A DNA stretch of 64,000 nucleotides, from assembly GCF_030150155.1 (NCBI RefSeq), contig NZ_JASLGR010000028.1:1-64000 (forward strand), given 5' to 3'. Source of the stretch: Nocardioides sp. Its GTDB lineage: Bacteria; Actinomycetota; Actinomycetes; Propionibacteriales; Nocardioidaceae. This document shows positions 36,614 to 45,208 of the stretch, piece by piece; the stretch's first letter is position 1; every line of letters starts with the position of its first letter. The translations under genes were made by a program, and so were the position numbers. The notes under the pieces were generated by a model that made no database searches, was not told the origin of the DNA, and saw nothing but the letters and a program-made list of their open reading frames with translations.

Positions 36614-36670
36614 GCGCACCCGGGCGGCGCAACGACTCAGACGGAGCACGCGCCGGCCGACTAGACCAGT

Positions 36671-37753
36671 GTGGGTGCCACACCGGTCCGTACGACGTTG
36701 GCGCTCTCGCTGCTGGCGGGGGTGCTGCTGTGGGCACCGCACCCGGCGGTCGCAGCGGCCGGGTCCTCCGACACCACGGTGCCCTCGACCACGCTGAGCG
36801 TCGGCGTGAGCGGCACCCGTACGGTGGCCGCCAACACCCCGGTGACCGCCTCGGGCCGGGTCCAGGCCCCGGCCGGCGGACTGCTCGCCCAGGTCGGCGG
36901 GATCGTGCTCTCGCTGCTCCAGGCGGTGCTCCAGCCCCTCACCGGCGTCGGTGGGGCCAAGGTCGCCCTGGAGCTCCAGACGCCGACGGGATGGTCGACC
37001 TACAGCAGTGCCACGGCCAACGCCGCGGGCAGCTATGCGGTGAGCGTGCCGACGTCGGCGTACGGCACCCACACCTGGCGGATCTCCACGGCCGCCACGG
37101 CGACCAGCGCGGCCGCCGCGACGGCCCCGTTCAGGGTGGCGGTGCCCACGCCCTACCGTCCGCGCGGCTCGGCACGCTCCTACCGGCTGCTGCCCGACGG
37201 CCACGCCCGCTGGAACCCCTGCACGCCGGTGCCGTACTACGTGAACACCGCCGGGATGCCCCGTGGCGCGATGACCACGGTCCGGCAGGCGCTGGCGCAG
37301 GTCCAGGCCGCCACCGGCCTCACCTTCCGCTACGCCGGGCGTTCGCGCGGGGTGCCGTTCGCGACGGGGACGAACGTGGCGGGGATGCCGTCGTACGGCT
37401 TCACCATCGCCTGGGCGAGTCCGAAGAAGGTCCGTCAGCTGCGCGGCTCCACGGTGGCGATCTCGGGCTCGTGGAGCCAGATCGCCCAGCTCAGCCCGAC
37501 CCGGTATGCGCAGCAGTACGTCGCCGGGGGACTGGTGATCGACAGGACCGAGAGGCTGCGCACCGGGATGGGGCGCGGTCGCACCCTCGGCTTCGTGCTG
37601 ATGCACGAGATGGGGCACGTGGTCGGTCTCGACCACACCCGGGACACGTCCCAGGTGATGTCGGCCTACCTCACCTCGCGCTCGCAGACGCAGTACGGCG
37701 CCGGCGACCTGGCCGGGTTCGCCGCGGTCGGGTTCGGCGGCGGCTGCCTCTGA
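36671..37753 (+). CDS. Secreted matrixin-like zinc metalloprotease
   Basis: A 360-residue exported protein. The signal peptide covers about residues 1-30 (ALSLLAGVLLWAPHPAVA). Residues ~35-160 form a beta-rich region like bacterial Ig-type domains. The C-terminal ~190 residues resemble matrixins (M10): HEMGHVVGLDH at 312-322 gives the zinc ligands His312, His316 and His322 with Glu313 as catalytic base, and a Met-turn candidate follows (VMSAY). The start is taken as GTG 36671. Substrate is unknown; cell-wall or extracellular protein cleavage is plausible. Confidence 0.8.
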   Translation: MGATPVRTTLALSLLAGVLLWAPHPAVAAAGSSDTTVPSTTLSVGVSGTRTVAANTPVTASGRVQAPAGGLLAQVGGIVLSLLQAVLQPLTGVGGAKVALELQTPTGWSTYSSATANAAGSYAVSVPTSAYGTHTWRISTAATATSAAAATAPFRVAVPTPYRPRGSARSYRLLPDGHARWNPCTPVPYYVNTAGMPRGAMTTVRQALAQVQAATGLTFRYAGRSRGVPFATGTNVAGMPSYGFTIAWASPKKVRQLRGSTVAISGSWSQIAQLSPTRYAQQYVAGGLVIDRTERLRTGMGRGRTLGFVLMHEMGHVVGLDHTRDTSQVMSAYLTSRSQTQYGAGDLAGFAAVGFGGGCL

Positions 37754-37805
37754 GCGGCCCTCTCGGCCTGCTCAGTCGCGCCGCGCCGCCGCACCCGGCT
37801 CCAGG

Positions 37806-38663
37806 TCAGCGGAAGACGACGGTCTTGTGGCCGTTGAGCAGGATCCGGGTCTGGGAGTGCCACCGGATCGCCCGGGAGAGCACCTGCGCCTCCACGTCCT
37901 TGCCGGCGGCCACGATCGCCGAGGCCGAGGCGCGGTGGTCCACCCGCATGATGTCCTGCTCGATGATCGGGCCCTCGTCCAGGTCGGCGGTGACGTAGTG
38001 CGCCGTCGCCCCGACCAGCTTCACGCCGCGCTCCCAGGCCTGGTGGTAGGGCTTGGCGCCCTTGAAGCTCGGCAGGAACGAGTGGTGGATGTTGATCGCC
38101 TTGCCCTCGAGCTGGCGGCACAGGTCGTCGGAGAGGATCTGCATGTAGCGGGCCAGCACGACCAGGTCGATCTTGAGCTCGGTGACCAGGCTCATCAGCT
38201 TCGCCTCGGCCTCGGCCTTGGTCTCCTTCGTCACCGGGATGTGGTGGAAGGGGATGCCGTAGTGGTCGGCGAACGGCTTGAGGTCGAGGTGGTTGGAGAC
38301 GATGGCGGGGATCTCGATCTGCAGGTTGCCGGTGCTCCAGCGGAAGAGCAGATCGTTGAGGCAGTGCCCCTCCTTGCTCACCAGGAGCAGCGTGCGGTAC
38401 GCCGTGGTGGCGTCCCACAGCGCCCAGGCCATCTCGTAGCGCTCGGCGATCGGGGCGAAGCCGGCGCGCAGGACGGCCTCGGTAACGGCGTCGTCGAGGG
38501 TGGAGAAGTGCACCCGCTGGAAGAAGCGGCCCGAGTCGGGGTCGTTGAACTGCTCGCTCTCCAAGATGTTGCCGGACTTCTCCAGAACGAAGCCGGCCAC
38601 AGCGTGGATCAGGCCGGGGGCGTCGGGGCAGTCGATGGTGAGAACGAACTCGGGGCGGGTCAC
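37806..38663 (-). CDS. purU: Formyltetrahydrofolate deformylase
   Basis: A 285-residue PurU. An N-terminal ACT domain (residues ~5-75, LTIDCPDAPGLIHAVAGFV) precedes the formyltransferase-fold hydrolase domain with KAINIHHSFLPSFKGAKPYH and the catalytic Asp/His region VGATAHYVTADLDEGPIIEQ. It hydrolyses 10-formyl-THF to formate and THF, balancing one-carbon pools. The start is GTG 38663; no good ribosome site precedes it, but the ACT domain begins there. Confidence 0.93.
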   Translation of the reverse strand: MTRPEFVLTIDCPDAPGLIHAVAGFVLEKSGNILESEQFNDPDSGRFFQRVHFSTLDDAVTEAVLRAGFAPIAERYEMAWALWDATTAYRTLLLVSKEGHCLNDLLFRWSTGNLQIEIPAIVSNHLDLKPFADHYGIPFHHIPVTKETKAEAEAKLMSLVTELKIDLVVLARYMQILSDDLCRQLEGKAINIHHSFLPSFKGAKPYHQAWERGVKLVGATAHYVTADLDEGPIIEQDIMRVDHRASASAIVAAGKDVEAQVLSRAIRWHSQTRILLNGHKTVVFR

Positions 38664-38692
38664 GGGGCAGAAGTCTAGAGGTGCCTGCGAGG

Positions 38693-39037
38693 ATGGCGGA
38701 CGTGACGTACATCGAGGTTGCCCCGCTCGCCACGATTCCGGCAGGGGAGGGGATCCGGCTGGTGCCCGAGGGCGAGGTCCCGATCGCTGTCTTCCACACC
38801 GAGGACGGTGAGGTGCTGGCCATCGACGACACCTGCACCCACCAGGAGGCACCGCTGTCCCAGGGGTGGCTGGAGGGCTGCCTGGTGGAGTGCCCGATCC
38901 ACTCCGCGACCTTCGACCTGCGCACCGGTGAGGCCACCCTGCCGGCGACCAAGCCGGTGCGGACCCACGCCGTGGAGATCCGCGACGGCGTGATCTTCGT
39001 GGAGCTCTCCACGGCCGCGCCGAACCTGCCGGCCTGA
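38693..39037 (+). CDS. Rieske-type [2Fe-2S] ferredoxin
   Basis: A 114-residue Rieske ferredoxin like the small electron carriers of non-heme iron oxygenases. The cluster ligands are in CTH (CTHQEAPL) and CPIH, separated by 16 residues, as in the family. No oxygenase subunit is adjacent, so the partner is unknown. ATG 38693 and GTG 38702 are both possible starts; GAGGA suits the second. Divergent from purU with a very short gap. Confidence 0.85.
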   Translation: MADVTYIEVAPLATIPAGEGIRLVPEGEVPIAVFHTEDGEVLAIDDTCTHQEAPLSQGWLEGCLVECPIHSATFDLRTGEATLPATKPVRTHAVEIRDGVIFVELSTAAPNLPA

Positions 39038-39055
39038 TTCGCTAGCCTTCTCGCC

Positions 39056-39409
39056 GTGATCGACTACGACGGTCGGATCTTCCGGCCGGTCACCACGTCT
39101 GCGAACGCGGAGGTCTCCGAGGAGACGCTCTTCCGCTACCGGCAGCGGCGCAGCGTGGTGACCTCGGCGTACCAGGGTGGACGGATCCTCACCGGCCACC
39201 TGATCGGGCTGGCCGACGACGCCGGGCGGCTCGAGTTCCGCTACCACCAGCTCACCGTTGACGGCGAGCTGCAGAGCGGTCAGTGCACCTCGGTCCCCGA
39301 GGTGCTCGAGGACGGCCGGATCCGGCTGCACGAGACCTGGCAGTGGTCCTCAGGCGAGGCCGGCACCTCGGTGATCGAAGAGGTGCCGGGGCCGCGTCAG
39401 GCTCGGTGA
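39056..39409 (+). CDS. Small conserved protein (often labelled N-acetylglutamate synthase-like)
   Basis: A 117-residue beta-rich protein. It belongs to a family of short proteins starting IDYDGRIFRPV with GGRILTGHLIGL and IRLHETWQW segments. Databases often label these N-acetylglutamate synthase, but no GNAT acetyl-CoA motif is visible, so I leave the function open. The start is GTG 39056, 18 bases after the ferredoxin stop. Confidence 0.65.
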   Translation: MIDYDGRIFRPVTTSANAEVSEETLFRYRQRRSVVTSAYQGGRILTGHLIGLADDAGRLEFRYHQLTVDGELQSGQCTSVPEVLEDGRIRLHETWQWSSGEAGTSVIEEVPGPRQAR

Positions 39410-39419
39410 GCCCTCCGGG

Positions 39420-39815
39420 TCAGACCTGGGAGATCTTCTCGATCAGGGCGGTCGTGGAGATCGCGGGCGTGCGCGGCAGGTAGACCACCTCGCAGATGTC
39501 ACTCATCTCGTCGAAGCGGCCGGCCCAGTCGTCGCCCATCACCAGGACGTCGGCGGCGTACTTCTCCAGGTAGTGGCGCTTGAGCTCGAGGCTCTCCTCG
39601 ACGAAGACCTCGTCGACGCCCTTGATCGCGCCGACGATCGCGATCCGCTCGGACTCGGAGAAGACCGGGGCCCGGCCCTTCTTGGAGATGTTGAGCGCGT
39701 CGGCCGACACGCCGACGACGAGACGGTCTCCCAGCTCGGCGGCGCGCTCCAGGATGCGCAGGTGCCCGACGTGGAAGACGTCGTAGGTTCCGAAGGTGAC
39801 GACAGTGCGCAACAT
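39420..39815 (-). CDS. Cytidylyltransferase, TagD-like
   Basis: A 131-residue nucleotidyltransferase of the glycerol-3-phosphate cytidylyltransferase type. It has the TFGTYDVFHVGHLRIL motif with His15 and His18 (HxGH), and ISTTALI near the end, which corresponds to the family's RTxGISTT loop. The expected reaction is CTP + glycerol 3-phosphate to CDP-glycerol. ATG 39815 is favoured over ATG 39824 because GAGAGG lies 9 bases before it. It may supply the glycerophosphotransferase at 31217-32425. Confidence 0.85.
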   Translation of the reverse strand: MLRTVVTFGTYDVFHVGHLRILERAAELGDRLVVGVSADALNISKKGRAPVFSESERIAIVGAIKGVDEVFVEESLELKRHYLEKYAADVLVMGDDWAGRFDEMSDICEVVYLPRTPAISTTALIEKISQV

Positions 39816-39860
39816 GGCCCGCATCCTCTCACCTTGCCAAGGACCCGGCAGAATCGCACT

Positions 39861-41177
39861 GTGCAGCCAGCCCAGCCCGTGCGGCCGACCACCCGTCATC
39901 GCTCCGAGACCGCCGGCGCGGTGAGAGGGATCTCCGTGCCCAGCGAGGGGGACCGGGAGCGACGCCGCGCCCTGCGCCGGATGCGGTCGCTGGCGACCGG
40001 GCTGCTGGTGCTCGCCGCGGTGGTCTTCGTGCTGACCAACGGACGCGACGGCTTCTGGGGCTACGTGAACACCGGGGCCGAGGCCTCGATGGTCGGTGCG
40101 ATCGCCGACTGGTTCGCCGTCACCGCCCTGTTCCGGCACCCGCTCGGGCTGCCGATCCCGCACACCGCCCTGATCCCGCGGCGCAAGGACGAGCTCGGCC
40201 ACGGGCTGGAGACGTTCGTGGGGGAGAACTTCCTCCAGGCCGACATCATCCGCGAGCGGATCGAGAGCGCGACGCCGTCGCTGCGGTTGGCCCGCTGGCT
40301 CAACCAGCCGGCCAACGCCCGCCGGGTGGTCGACGAGGTCTCCACGGTCGCCGCCGCCGGGCTGGCCCGGGTCCGTGACGAGCATGTCGAGGCGCTGCTG
40401 GGCGAGGCGGTCTTCCCCCGGCTGGCCGCCGAGCCGTTCGCCCCGATCCTCGGCGGGCTGCTGGCCGACGCCGTCGACGACGACCTGCAGCGCGGCCTGG
40501 TCGACCTAGCGCTCGAGGAGCTGCACGGGTGGCTGCTGGAGAACCCCGACACGGTCACCGACGTGCTGGAGGAGCGGGCACCGTGGTGGTCGCCGCAGGC
40601 GCTCAACCACGGCGTGGCCAGCCGCCTGCACCGCGAGATGGTGATCTGGGTCGCCGACATCCGTGACGACCCGCAGCACCGCGCACGCCAGGCCTTCGAC
40701 TCCTGGCTGGCCCAGCTGGCGACCAGCCTGCAGAGCGACCCCGAGACCCAGGAGCGCGCCGAGCGGCTCAAGGAGCGCTGGCTCGCCCACCCGCAGGTGC
40801 TGGCCTCGAGCATCTCGGTGTGGAACGCGCTGCGCAACGCCCTCACCGGCGCCCTGCGCGACCCCGACAGCGAGGTCCGCGACCGGCTGGCCGCCGAGCT
40901 CTCCGGCTTCGCCCGCACCCTGGTCGCCGACCAGGCGCTGCAGGAGCGGCTCGACTCACTGGCCAGCGACGCGGCGGTCTTCATCGTGGAGCGCTACGGC
41001 TCGGAGGCGATCGCGATCATCACCCACACGATCGAGAGCTGGGACGGCCAGGAGGCAGCCGAGAAGATCGAGCTGCACGTCGGTCGCGACCTGCAGTTCA
41101 TCAGGATCAACGGCACCATCGTGGGTGGCCTGGTCGGTGTGGGCATCCACGCTGTGAGCGTTCTCATCGGCGCATGA
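39861..41177 (+). CDS. DUF445 family membrane protein
   Basis: A 438-residue DUF445 protein. One helix near residues ~45-65 (SLATGLLVLAAVVFVLTN) is followed by the family's GAEASMVGAIADWFAVTALF motif and RHPLGLPIPHTALIP, then a long helical, charged region, and a C-terminal hydrophobic segment (INGTIVGGLVGVGIHAVSVL). This N- and C-terminal membrane anchoring is typical. Function is unknown. GTG 39861 gives the longest non-overlapping frame; GTG 39936 is an alternative. Confidence 0.85.
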   Translation: MQPAQPVRPTTRHRSETAGAVRGISVPSEGDRERRRALRRMRSLATGLLVLAAVVFVLTNGRDGFWGYVNTGAEASMVGAIADWFAVTALFRHPLGLPIPHTALIPRRKDELGHGLETFVGENFLQADIIRERIESATPSLRLARWLNQPANARRVVDEVSTVAAAGLARVRDEHVEALLGEAVFPRLAAEPFAPILGGLLADAVDDDLQRGLVDLALEELHGWLLENPDTVTDVLEERAPWWSPQALNHGVASRLHREMVIWVADIRDDPQHRARQAFDSWLAQLATSLQSDPETQERAERLKERWLAHPQVLASSISVWNALRNALTGALRDPDSEVRDRLAAELSGFARTLVADQALQERLDSLASDAAVFIVERYGSEAIAIITHTIESWDGQEAAEKIELHVGRDLQFIRINGTIVGGLVGVGIHAVSVLIGA

Positions 41178-41190
41178 TCCAATAGCGCCC

Positions 41191-41487
41191 ATGCCGTTGT
41201 TCAACCGCCGCAAGAAGCAGATCGAGGCAGAGCCCGAGGCTCCCGCCGCCGACCCCGTTCCGATCAACGGCGACGTGATCCGGCTGGGGCAGTTCCTCAA
41301 GCTGGCGAACCTGGTCGACAACGGCGGCCGGGCCAAGGAGGTCATCGCCGCGGGCGAGGTGCTGGTCAACGGCGAGGTCGAGACCCGCCGTGGTCGCCAG
41401 CTCGGCATCGGCGACGTGGTGCAGTTGGGCAGTCAGCTCGCGACCCCGGTCGACGGGGAGACGTTCGAGGACAACCTGCCCTGGTAG
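41191..41487 (+). CDS. S4-domain RNA-binding protein
   Basis: A 98-residue protein with an S4 domain (residues ~30-85): IRLGQFLKLANLVDNGGRAK, then VLVNGEVETRRGRQL. Short YbcJ/RlbA-like S4 proteins bind structured RNA and are linked to ribosome-associated functions. The N-terminal ~25 residues are charged and proline-rich. It begins 13 bases after the DUF445 gene. Confidence 0.85.
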   Translation: MPLFNRRKKQIEAEPEAPAADPVPINGDVIRLGQFLKLANLVDNGGRAKEVIAAGEVLVNGEVETRRGRQLGIGDVVQLGSQLATPVDGETFEDNLPW

Positions 41488-41522
41488 GGCGTGGGGGCCC
41501 TGGGTGGGCGCCCTGGGTGGGG

Positions 41523-41579
41523 TGACTGCTGGTCAACGCTCCCCGACTGTGGTCGGGCGAGCGTTGGACCAGCAGTCAA
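41523..41579. terminator. Long bidirectional hairpin terminator
   Basis: A stem of about 25 bp (41523-41547 with 41552-41579), imperfect by about three bases (two extra, one substituted), around a 4-base loop. It separates the S4 gene from the convergent FKBP gene and accounts for most of the 110-bp gap. Confidence 0.7.
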
Positions 41580-41597
41580 CCCGGTGAGGCGGACTGC

Positions 41598-41966
41598 TCA
41601 GCTGACGCCGAGCAGGTCGACCACGAAGATCAGGGTCTCGTTGGGCTTGATCACGCCCAGGTCGCGGCTGCCGTACCCCAGGTGCGGCGGGATGACGAGC
41701 TGGCGGCGGCCGCCGATCTTCATCCCCTGGACGCCGTCGTCCCAGCCCTTGATGACCTGGCCGGTGCCCAGGCGGAACTGGAGCGGCGTGCCCCGGTTGT
41801 AGGACGCGTCGAACTCCTCGCCGCTGCTCAGCGCGACGCCGACGTAGTGCACGGAGACGGTCTTGCCGGCGACGGCCTCCTCGCCGTCACCCTCGACCAG
41901 GTCGGTGATCACCAGGTCGGTGGGCGGGGTGGGGTCGACGAACTCGATCTCAGGCTTCTGGCTCAT
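41598..41966 (-). CDS. FKBP-type peptidyl-prolyl cis-trans isomerase
   Basis: A 122-residue single-domain FKBP. Family features include VSVHYVGVALSSGEEFDASY, QVIKGWDDGVQGMKIGGRRQ and IPPHLGYG. No signal peptide, so it is cytosolic. It should catalyse proline isomerisation during protein folding. Confidence 0.92.
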   Translation of the reverse strand: MSQKPEIEFVDPTPPTDLVITDLVEGDGEEAVAGKTVSVHYVGVALSSGEEFDASYNRGTPLQFRLGTGQVIKGWDDGVQGMKIGGRRQLVIPPHLGYGSRDLGVIKPNETLIFVVDLLGVS

Positions 41967-42024
41967 GGGACAACCCTACGGGTTGGGTCCGAGGGCCCGG
42001 TGCGGCGGACTCGCTGCGGGCGGC

Positions 42025-42873
42025 TCAGCGGCCGTGCAGGGGCGTGACTGTGCCGGGGCCGGTGGTCGGCTCGTCGGGGTCGTCGGTGGCCGAGGAGGAG
42101 CCGAGGAAGGAGAGCGCCGCCTCGTGCAGGTGGGTGTTGGTCGCCACGGCGTTGCCGCCCCACGGGCCCGGCGTACCGTCCAGGGAGGTGAAGGTGCCGC
42201 CGGCCTCGGTCACGATCGGCACCAGGGCTGCCATGTCGTAGAGGGCCAGCTCCGGCTCCGCGGCGATGTCGACAGCACCCTCGGCCAGCAGCATGTAGGA
42301 CCAGAAGTCACCGAAACCGCGGGTGCGCCACACCCGGCGCATCAGGGCCAGCATCCCGTCGAGGTTGCCGCGCTCCTCCCAGCCGTTCAGGGAGGAGTAG
42401 GCGAAGGAGGCGTCGTCGAGTCGGCGGACGTCGGAGACGTGCAGCTGCGAGGCCTTCATCAGGGACTTGCCGCTCCACGAGCCCTGGCCCGTGCTCGCCC
42501 ACCAGCGCTTGCCCAGCTGGGGGGCCGAGACGACGCTCATCACGACCTCGTCCTCGACGGCCAGCGAGATCAGGGTCGCCCAGACCGGGACGCCGCGGAC
42601 GTAGTTCTTGGTGCCGTCGATCGGATCGATGATCCAACGCCGCGAGCTGGTGCCGGTGGTGCCGGTCTCCTCGCCGGTGATGGCGTCACGGGAGCGGGCC
42701 TTGGCCAGGGTGCGACGGATGGACTCCTCGACGGCGCGGTCGGCGTCGCTGACCGGGGTCAGGTCCGGCTTCGTCATCACATGCAGGTCCAGAGCCTTGA
42801 ACCGGTCACTGCTGATCGAGTCGGCGTCGTCGGCGAGCAGGTGTGCCAGCCGCAGGTCGTCCGTGTAGTCCAC
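42025..42873 (-). CDS. hisN: Histidinol-phosphatase (inositol monophosphatase type)
   Basis: A 282-residue IMPase-family phosphatase, similar to actinobacterial HisN (FKALDLHVMTKPDLTPVSDA at the N-terminus). Metal ligands lie in GEETG (around Glu68-Glu69) and IDPIDGTKNY (Asp83-Asp86); a C-terminal ELALYDMAALVPIV segment gives the last Asp. It removes phosphate from histidinol phosphate in histidine biosynthesis, although inositol phosphatase activity is a possible alternative. GTG 42873 aligns best with homologues. It is the last gene of aroA-rsgA-hisN. Confidence 0.85.
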   Translation of the reverse strand: MDYTDDLRLAHLLADDADSISSDRFKALDLHVMTKPDLTPVSDADRAVEESIRRTLAKARSRDAITGEETGTTGTSSRRWIIDPIDGTKNYVRGVPVWATLISLAVEDEVVMSVVSAPQLGKRWWASTGQGSWSGKSLMKASQLHVSDVRRLDDASFAYSSLNGWEERGNLDGMLALMRRVWRTRGFGDFWSYMLLAEGAVDIAAEPELALYDMAALVPIVTEAGGTFTSLDGTPGPWGGNAVATNTHLHEAALSFLGSSSATDDPDEPTTGPGTVTPLHGR

Positions 42874-42886
42874 CACGGTGCTCAGC

Positions 42887-43906
42887 CTAGTAGTCGGTGA
42901 CCGAGCGTGCGGCCAGCAGGCGGCGGAAGGAGTCGACCCGCTCCGGATCGGCCTCACCACGCTCGACCGCCTCGTCGAGCCCGCACTCGGGCTCGTCGAC
43001 GCCGTGGGTGCAGCCCCGAGGGCAGTCCTCGGTCATCTCGTCGAGGTCGGGGAAGGCCTCGATCAGGTGCTCGGGCTCGACGTGGGCCAGGCCGAAGGAG
43101 CGGATGCCGGGGGTGTCGATGATCCAGCCGTCGCCACCGGGCAGCGCCAGCATCAGCGCCGAGGTCGAGGTGTGCCGACCGCGACCGGTGACCGCGTTGA
43201 CCTTGCCGGTCTCCCGCTCGGCGTCGGGGACCAGCGCGTTGACCAGGGTGGACTTGCCCACCCCGGAGTGGCCGAGCAGCACCGAGGTGCGGCCGGCCAA
43301 CTTCTCGCGCAGGTCCGAGATGTCGGTCTCGCCGTCGCTGCGGGGATGCACGTTGCTGGTCACCACCCACGGCACGCCGAGGCTGCGGTACGTCGAGAGC
43401 AGCGTCTCGGGGTCGGCGAGATCGGCCTTGGTCAGGCACAGCAGCGGCGACATGCCGGCGTCGTACGCCGCCACCAGGGCGCGATCGATGAGACCGTGCC
43501 GTGGCTCCGGATCGGCCAGCGCCGTCACCACCACGAGCTGATCGGCGTTGGCGACGATCACCCGCTCGATCGGGTCGTCGTCGTCGGCGGTGCGACGCAG
43601 GATCGTGCTGCGCTCGCGGACCTCGACGATCCGGGCCAGCGCCCCGTCGACCCCCGAGGTGTCGCCCACCACCCGGACGTGGTCGCCGACCACGACCCCC
43701 TTGCGGCCCAGCGGCCGGGCCTTGACCGCCCAGATCTCGCGGCCCTCGACCATCACGGTGAAGCGGCCGCGGTCGACGGTCAGAACGAGGCCGTCCAGGG
43801 CGTCGTCGTAGGTCGGGCGATCCTTGGTGCGCGGCCGGGTCCGCCGACGAGGACGGTCGTAGTGCTCGATGTCCTCGGTGGAGTACCGGGCGTTGTTGCG
43901 CGCCAT
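42887..43906 (-). CDS. rsgA: Ribosome small-subunit-dependent GTPase A
   Basis: A 339-residue circularly permuted GTPase that helps mature the 30S subunit. An OB-fold domain (~30-110) precedes G4 (TKAD, 159-162), G1 (GHSGVGKST, 212-220) and G3 (DTPG, 264-267), in permuted order. The C-terminal zinc domain has Cys295, Cys299, His301 and Cys308. The N-terminal ~30 residues are unusually basic. It starts 14 bases after aroA. Confidence 0.95.
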   Translation of the reverse strand: MARNNARYSTEDIEHYDRPRRRTRPRTKDRPTYDDALDGLVLTVDRGRFTVMVEGREIWAVKARPLGRKGVVVGDHVRVVGDTSGVDGALARIVEVRERSTILRRTADDDDPIERVIVANADQLVVVTALADPEPRHGLIDRALVAAYDAGMSPLLCLTKADLADPETLLSTYRSLGVPWVVTSNVHPRSDGETDISDLREKLAGRTSVLLGHSGVGKSTLVNALVPDAERETGKVNAVTGRGRHTSTSALMLALPGGDGWIIDTPGIRSFGLAHVEPEHLIEAFPDLDEMTEDCPRGCTHGVDEPECGLDEAVERGEADPERVDSFRRLLAARSVTDY

Positions 43907-43920
43907 CGGATCGCCTCGCC

Positions 43921-45180
43921 TCAGTCCTCGAACAGGCTCGCCCAGAAGGGAGCGAAGTCGGTGAAGGTCTTGGAGGTGGTCTCGACGTTCTCCACCTCGA
44001 CGCCGTCGACGAGGGCGCCGATCAGGACGCCGGCATGGGCCATCCGGTGGTCGGCGTAGGTGTGGAAGACGCCGCCGTGCAGCGGGGCCGGGGTGATCTC
44101 CAGGCCATCGGGCAGCTCGGTGACCTGGGCGCCCAGGGCGTTGAGCTCGGTGGCCAGGGCGGCGAGCCGGTCGGTCTCGTGGCCGCGGATGTGCGCGATG
44201 CCGGTCAGCCGGCTGGGGGTGGTCGCCAGGGCGCACAGCGCCGCGATCGCCGGGGTGAGCTCGCCGACGGCGTGCAGGTCGGCGACCAGGCCCTGGAGGG
44301 TGCCGCGCTCGGGGCCGGTGACGGTGAGGCCCTCGGCGCCGAAGGTGACGGTGCAGCCCATCCGGGCCAGCAGGTCGCGCAGCTCGTCGCCGGGCTGGGT
44401 GGTGGCCGCGGGCCAGTGCCGCACCGTGACGGTGCCACCGGTCAGGGCGGCCAGGCCGAGGAACGGCGCGGCGTTGGACAGGTCGGGCTCGATCCGGGTG
44501 TCGACCGCGGCGATCGGGCCGGGCTCGACCACCCAGCGCTCCTCCTCGACGTGCACCGTGACGCCGCGCTCGCGCAGCATCTCCAGGGTCATGTCGATGT
44601 GCGGCTGGGACGGGATCGGCGGGCCGACGTGGCGCAGGTCGACGCCGTGGTCGTAGCGGGCACCGGCCAGCAGCAGCGCGGAGACGAACTGCGAGGACGT
44701 GCTGGCGTCGATGGTGGCGGTGCCGCCGTGCACCGCACCGGAGCCTCGCAGCGTGAACGGCAGTGCCTCGCCGTCGACGGCGACGCCGAGCTGGCGCAGT
44801 GCCGACAGGATCTCCCCGACCGGGCGCTGGCGCATGTGCTCGTCCCCGTCGAAGGCGACCGCGCCGGTGCCGAGCGCGGCGATCGGCGGCACGAAGCGCA
44901 TCACGGTGCCGGCCAGGCCGACGTCGATGCCGGCGTCGCGGTCGAAGGGCGCGGGGGTGACCGCCCAGTCCTCGGCGCTGGTGTCGACGGTGGCGCCGAG
45001 CGCCGTGAGGGCGGCGGCCATCAGCAGCGAGTCACGCGAGCGCAGCGCGCCCTGGACCAGCGACGGGCCGTCGGCGATCGCGGCGAGGATCAGGGCACGG
45101 TTGGTCAGTGACTTCGATCCGGGCAGCGTCACGGTGGCGTTGATCGGTCGGTGCGCATGCGGTGCGGGCCAGGGAGTCAC
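43921..45180 (-). CDS. aroA: 3-phosphoshikimate 1-carboxyvinyltransferase (EPSP synthase)
   Basis: A 419-residue EPSP synthase in the shikimate pathway. It has LPGSKSLTNRALILAA at the N-terminus, the LAGTVMRFVPP segment, and RGHETDRLAAL and YADHRMAHA near the end. The domain pattern and the length match actinobacterial AroA. GTG 45180 aligns with homologue starts (VTPWPAP); a GTG 27 bases upstream would nearly touch the neighbouring gene. It is first of aroA-rsgA-hisN. Confidence 0.95.
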   Translation of the reverse strand: MTPWPAPHAHRPINATVTLPGSKSLTNRALILAAIADGPSLVQGALRSRDSLLMAAALTALGATVDTSAEDWAVTPAPFDRDAGIDVGLAGTVMRFVPPIAALGTGAVAFDGDEHMRQRPVGEILSALRQLGVAVDGEALPFTLRGSGAVHGGTATIDASTSSQFVSALLLAGARYDHGVDLRHVGPPIPSQPHIDMTLEMLRERGVTVHVEEERWVVEPGPIAAVDTRIEPDLSNAAPFLGLAALTGGTVTVRHWPAATTQPGDELRDLLARMGCTVTFGAEGLTVTGPERGTLQGLVADLHAVGELTPAIAALCALATTPSRLTGIAHIRGHETDRLAALATELNALGAQVTELPDGLEITPAPLHGGVFHTYADHRMAHAGVLIGALVDGVEVENVETTSKTFTDFAPFWASLFED

Positions 45181-45208
45181 CGCCCAAGGGTAGCGAGCGG
45201 GGGTCACG

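Noticed and set aside
42876..42960. Longer N-terminus for hisN
   Set aside because: The extra residues run into the rsgA end and do not resemble HisN homologues, which start at the DDLRLAH segment.
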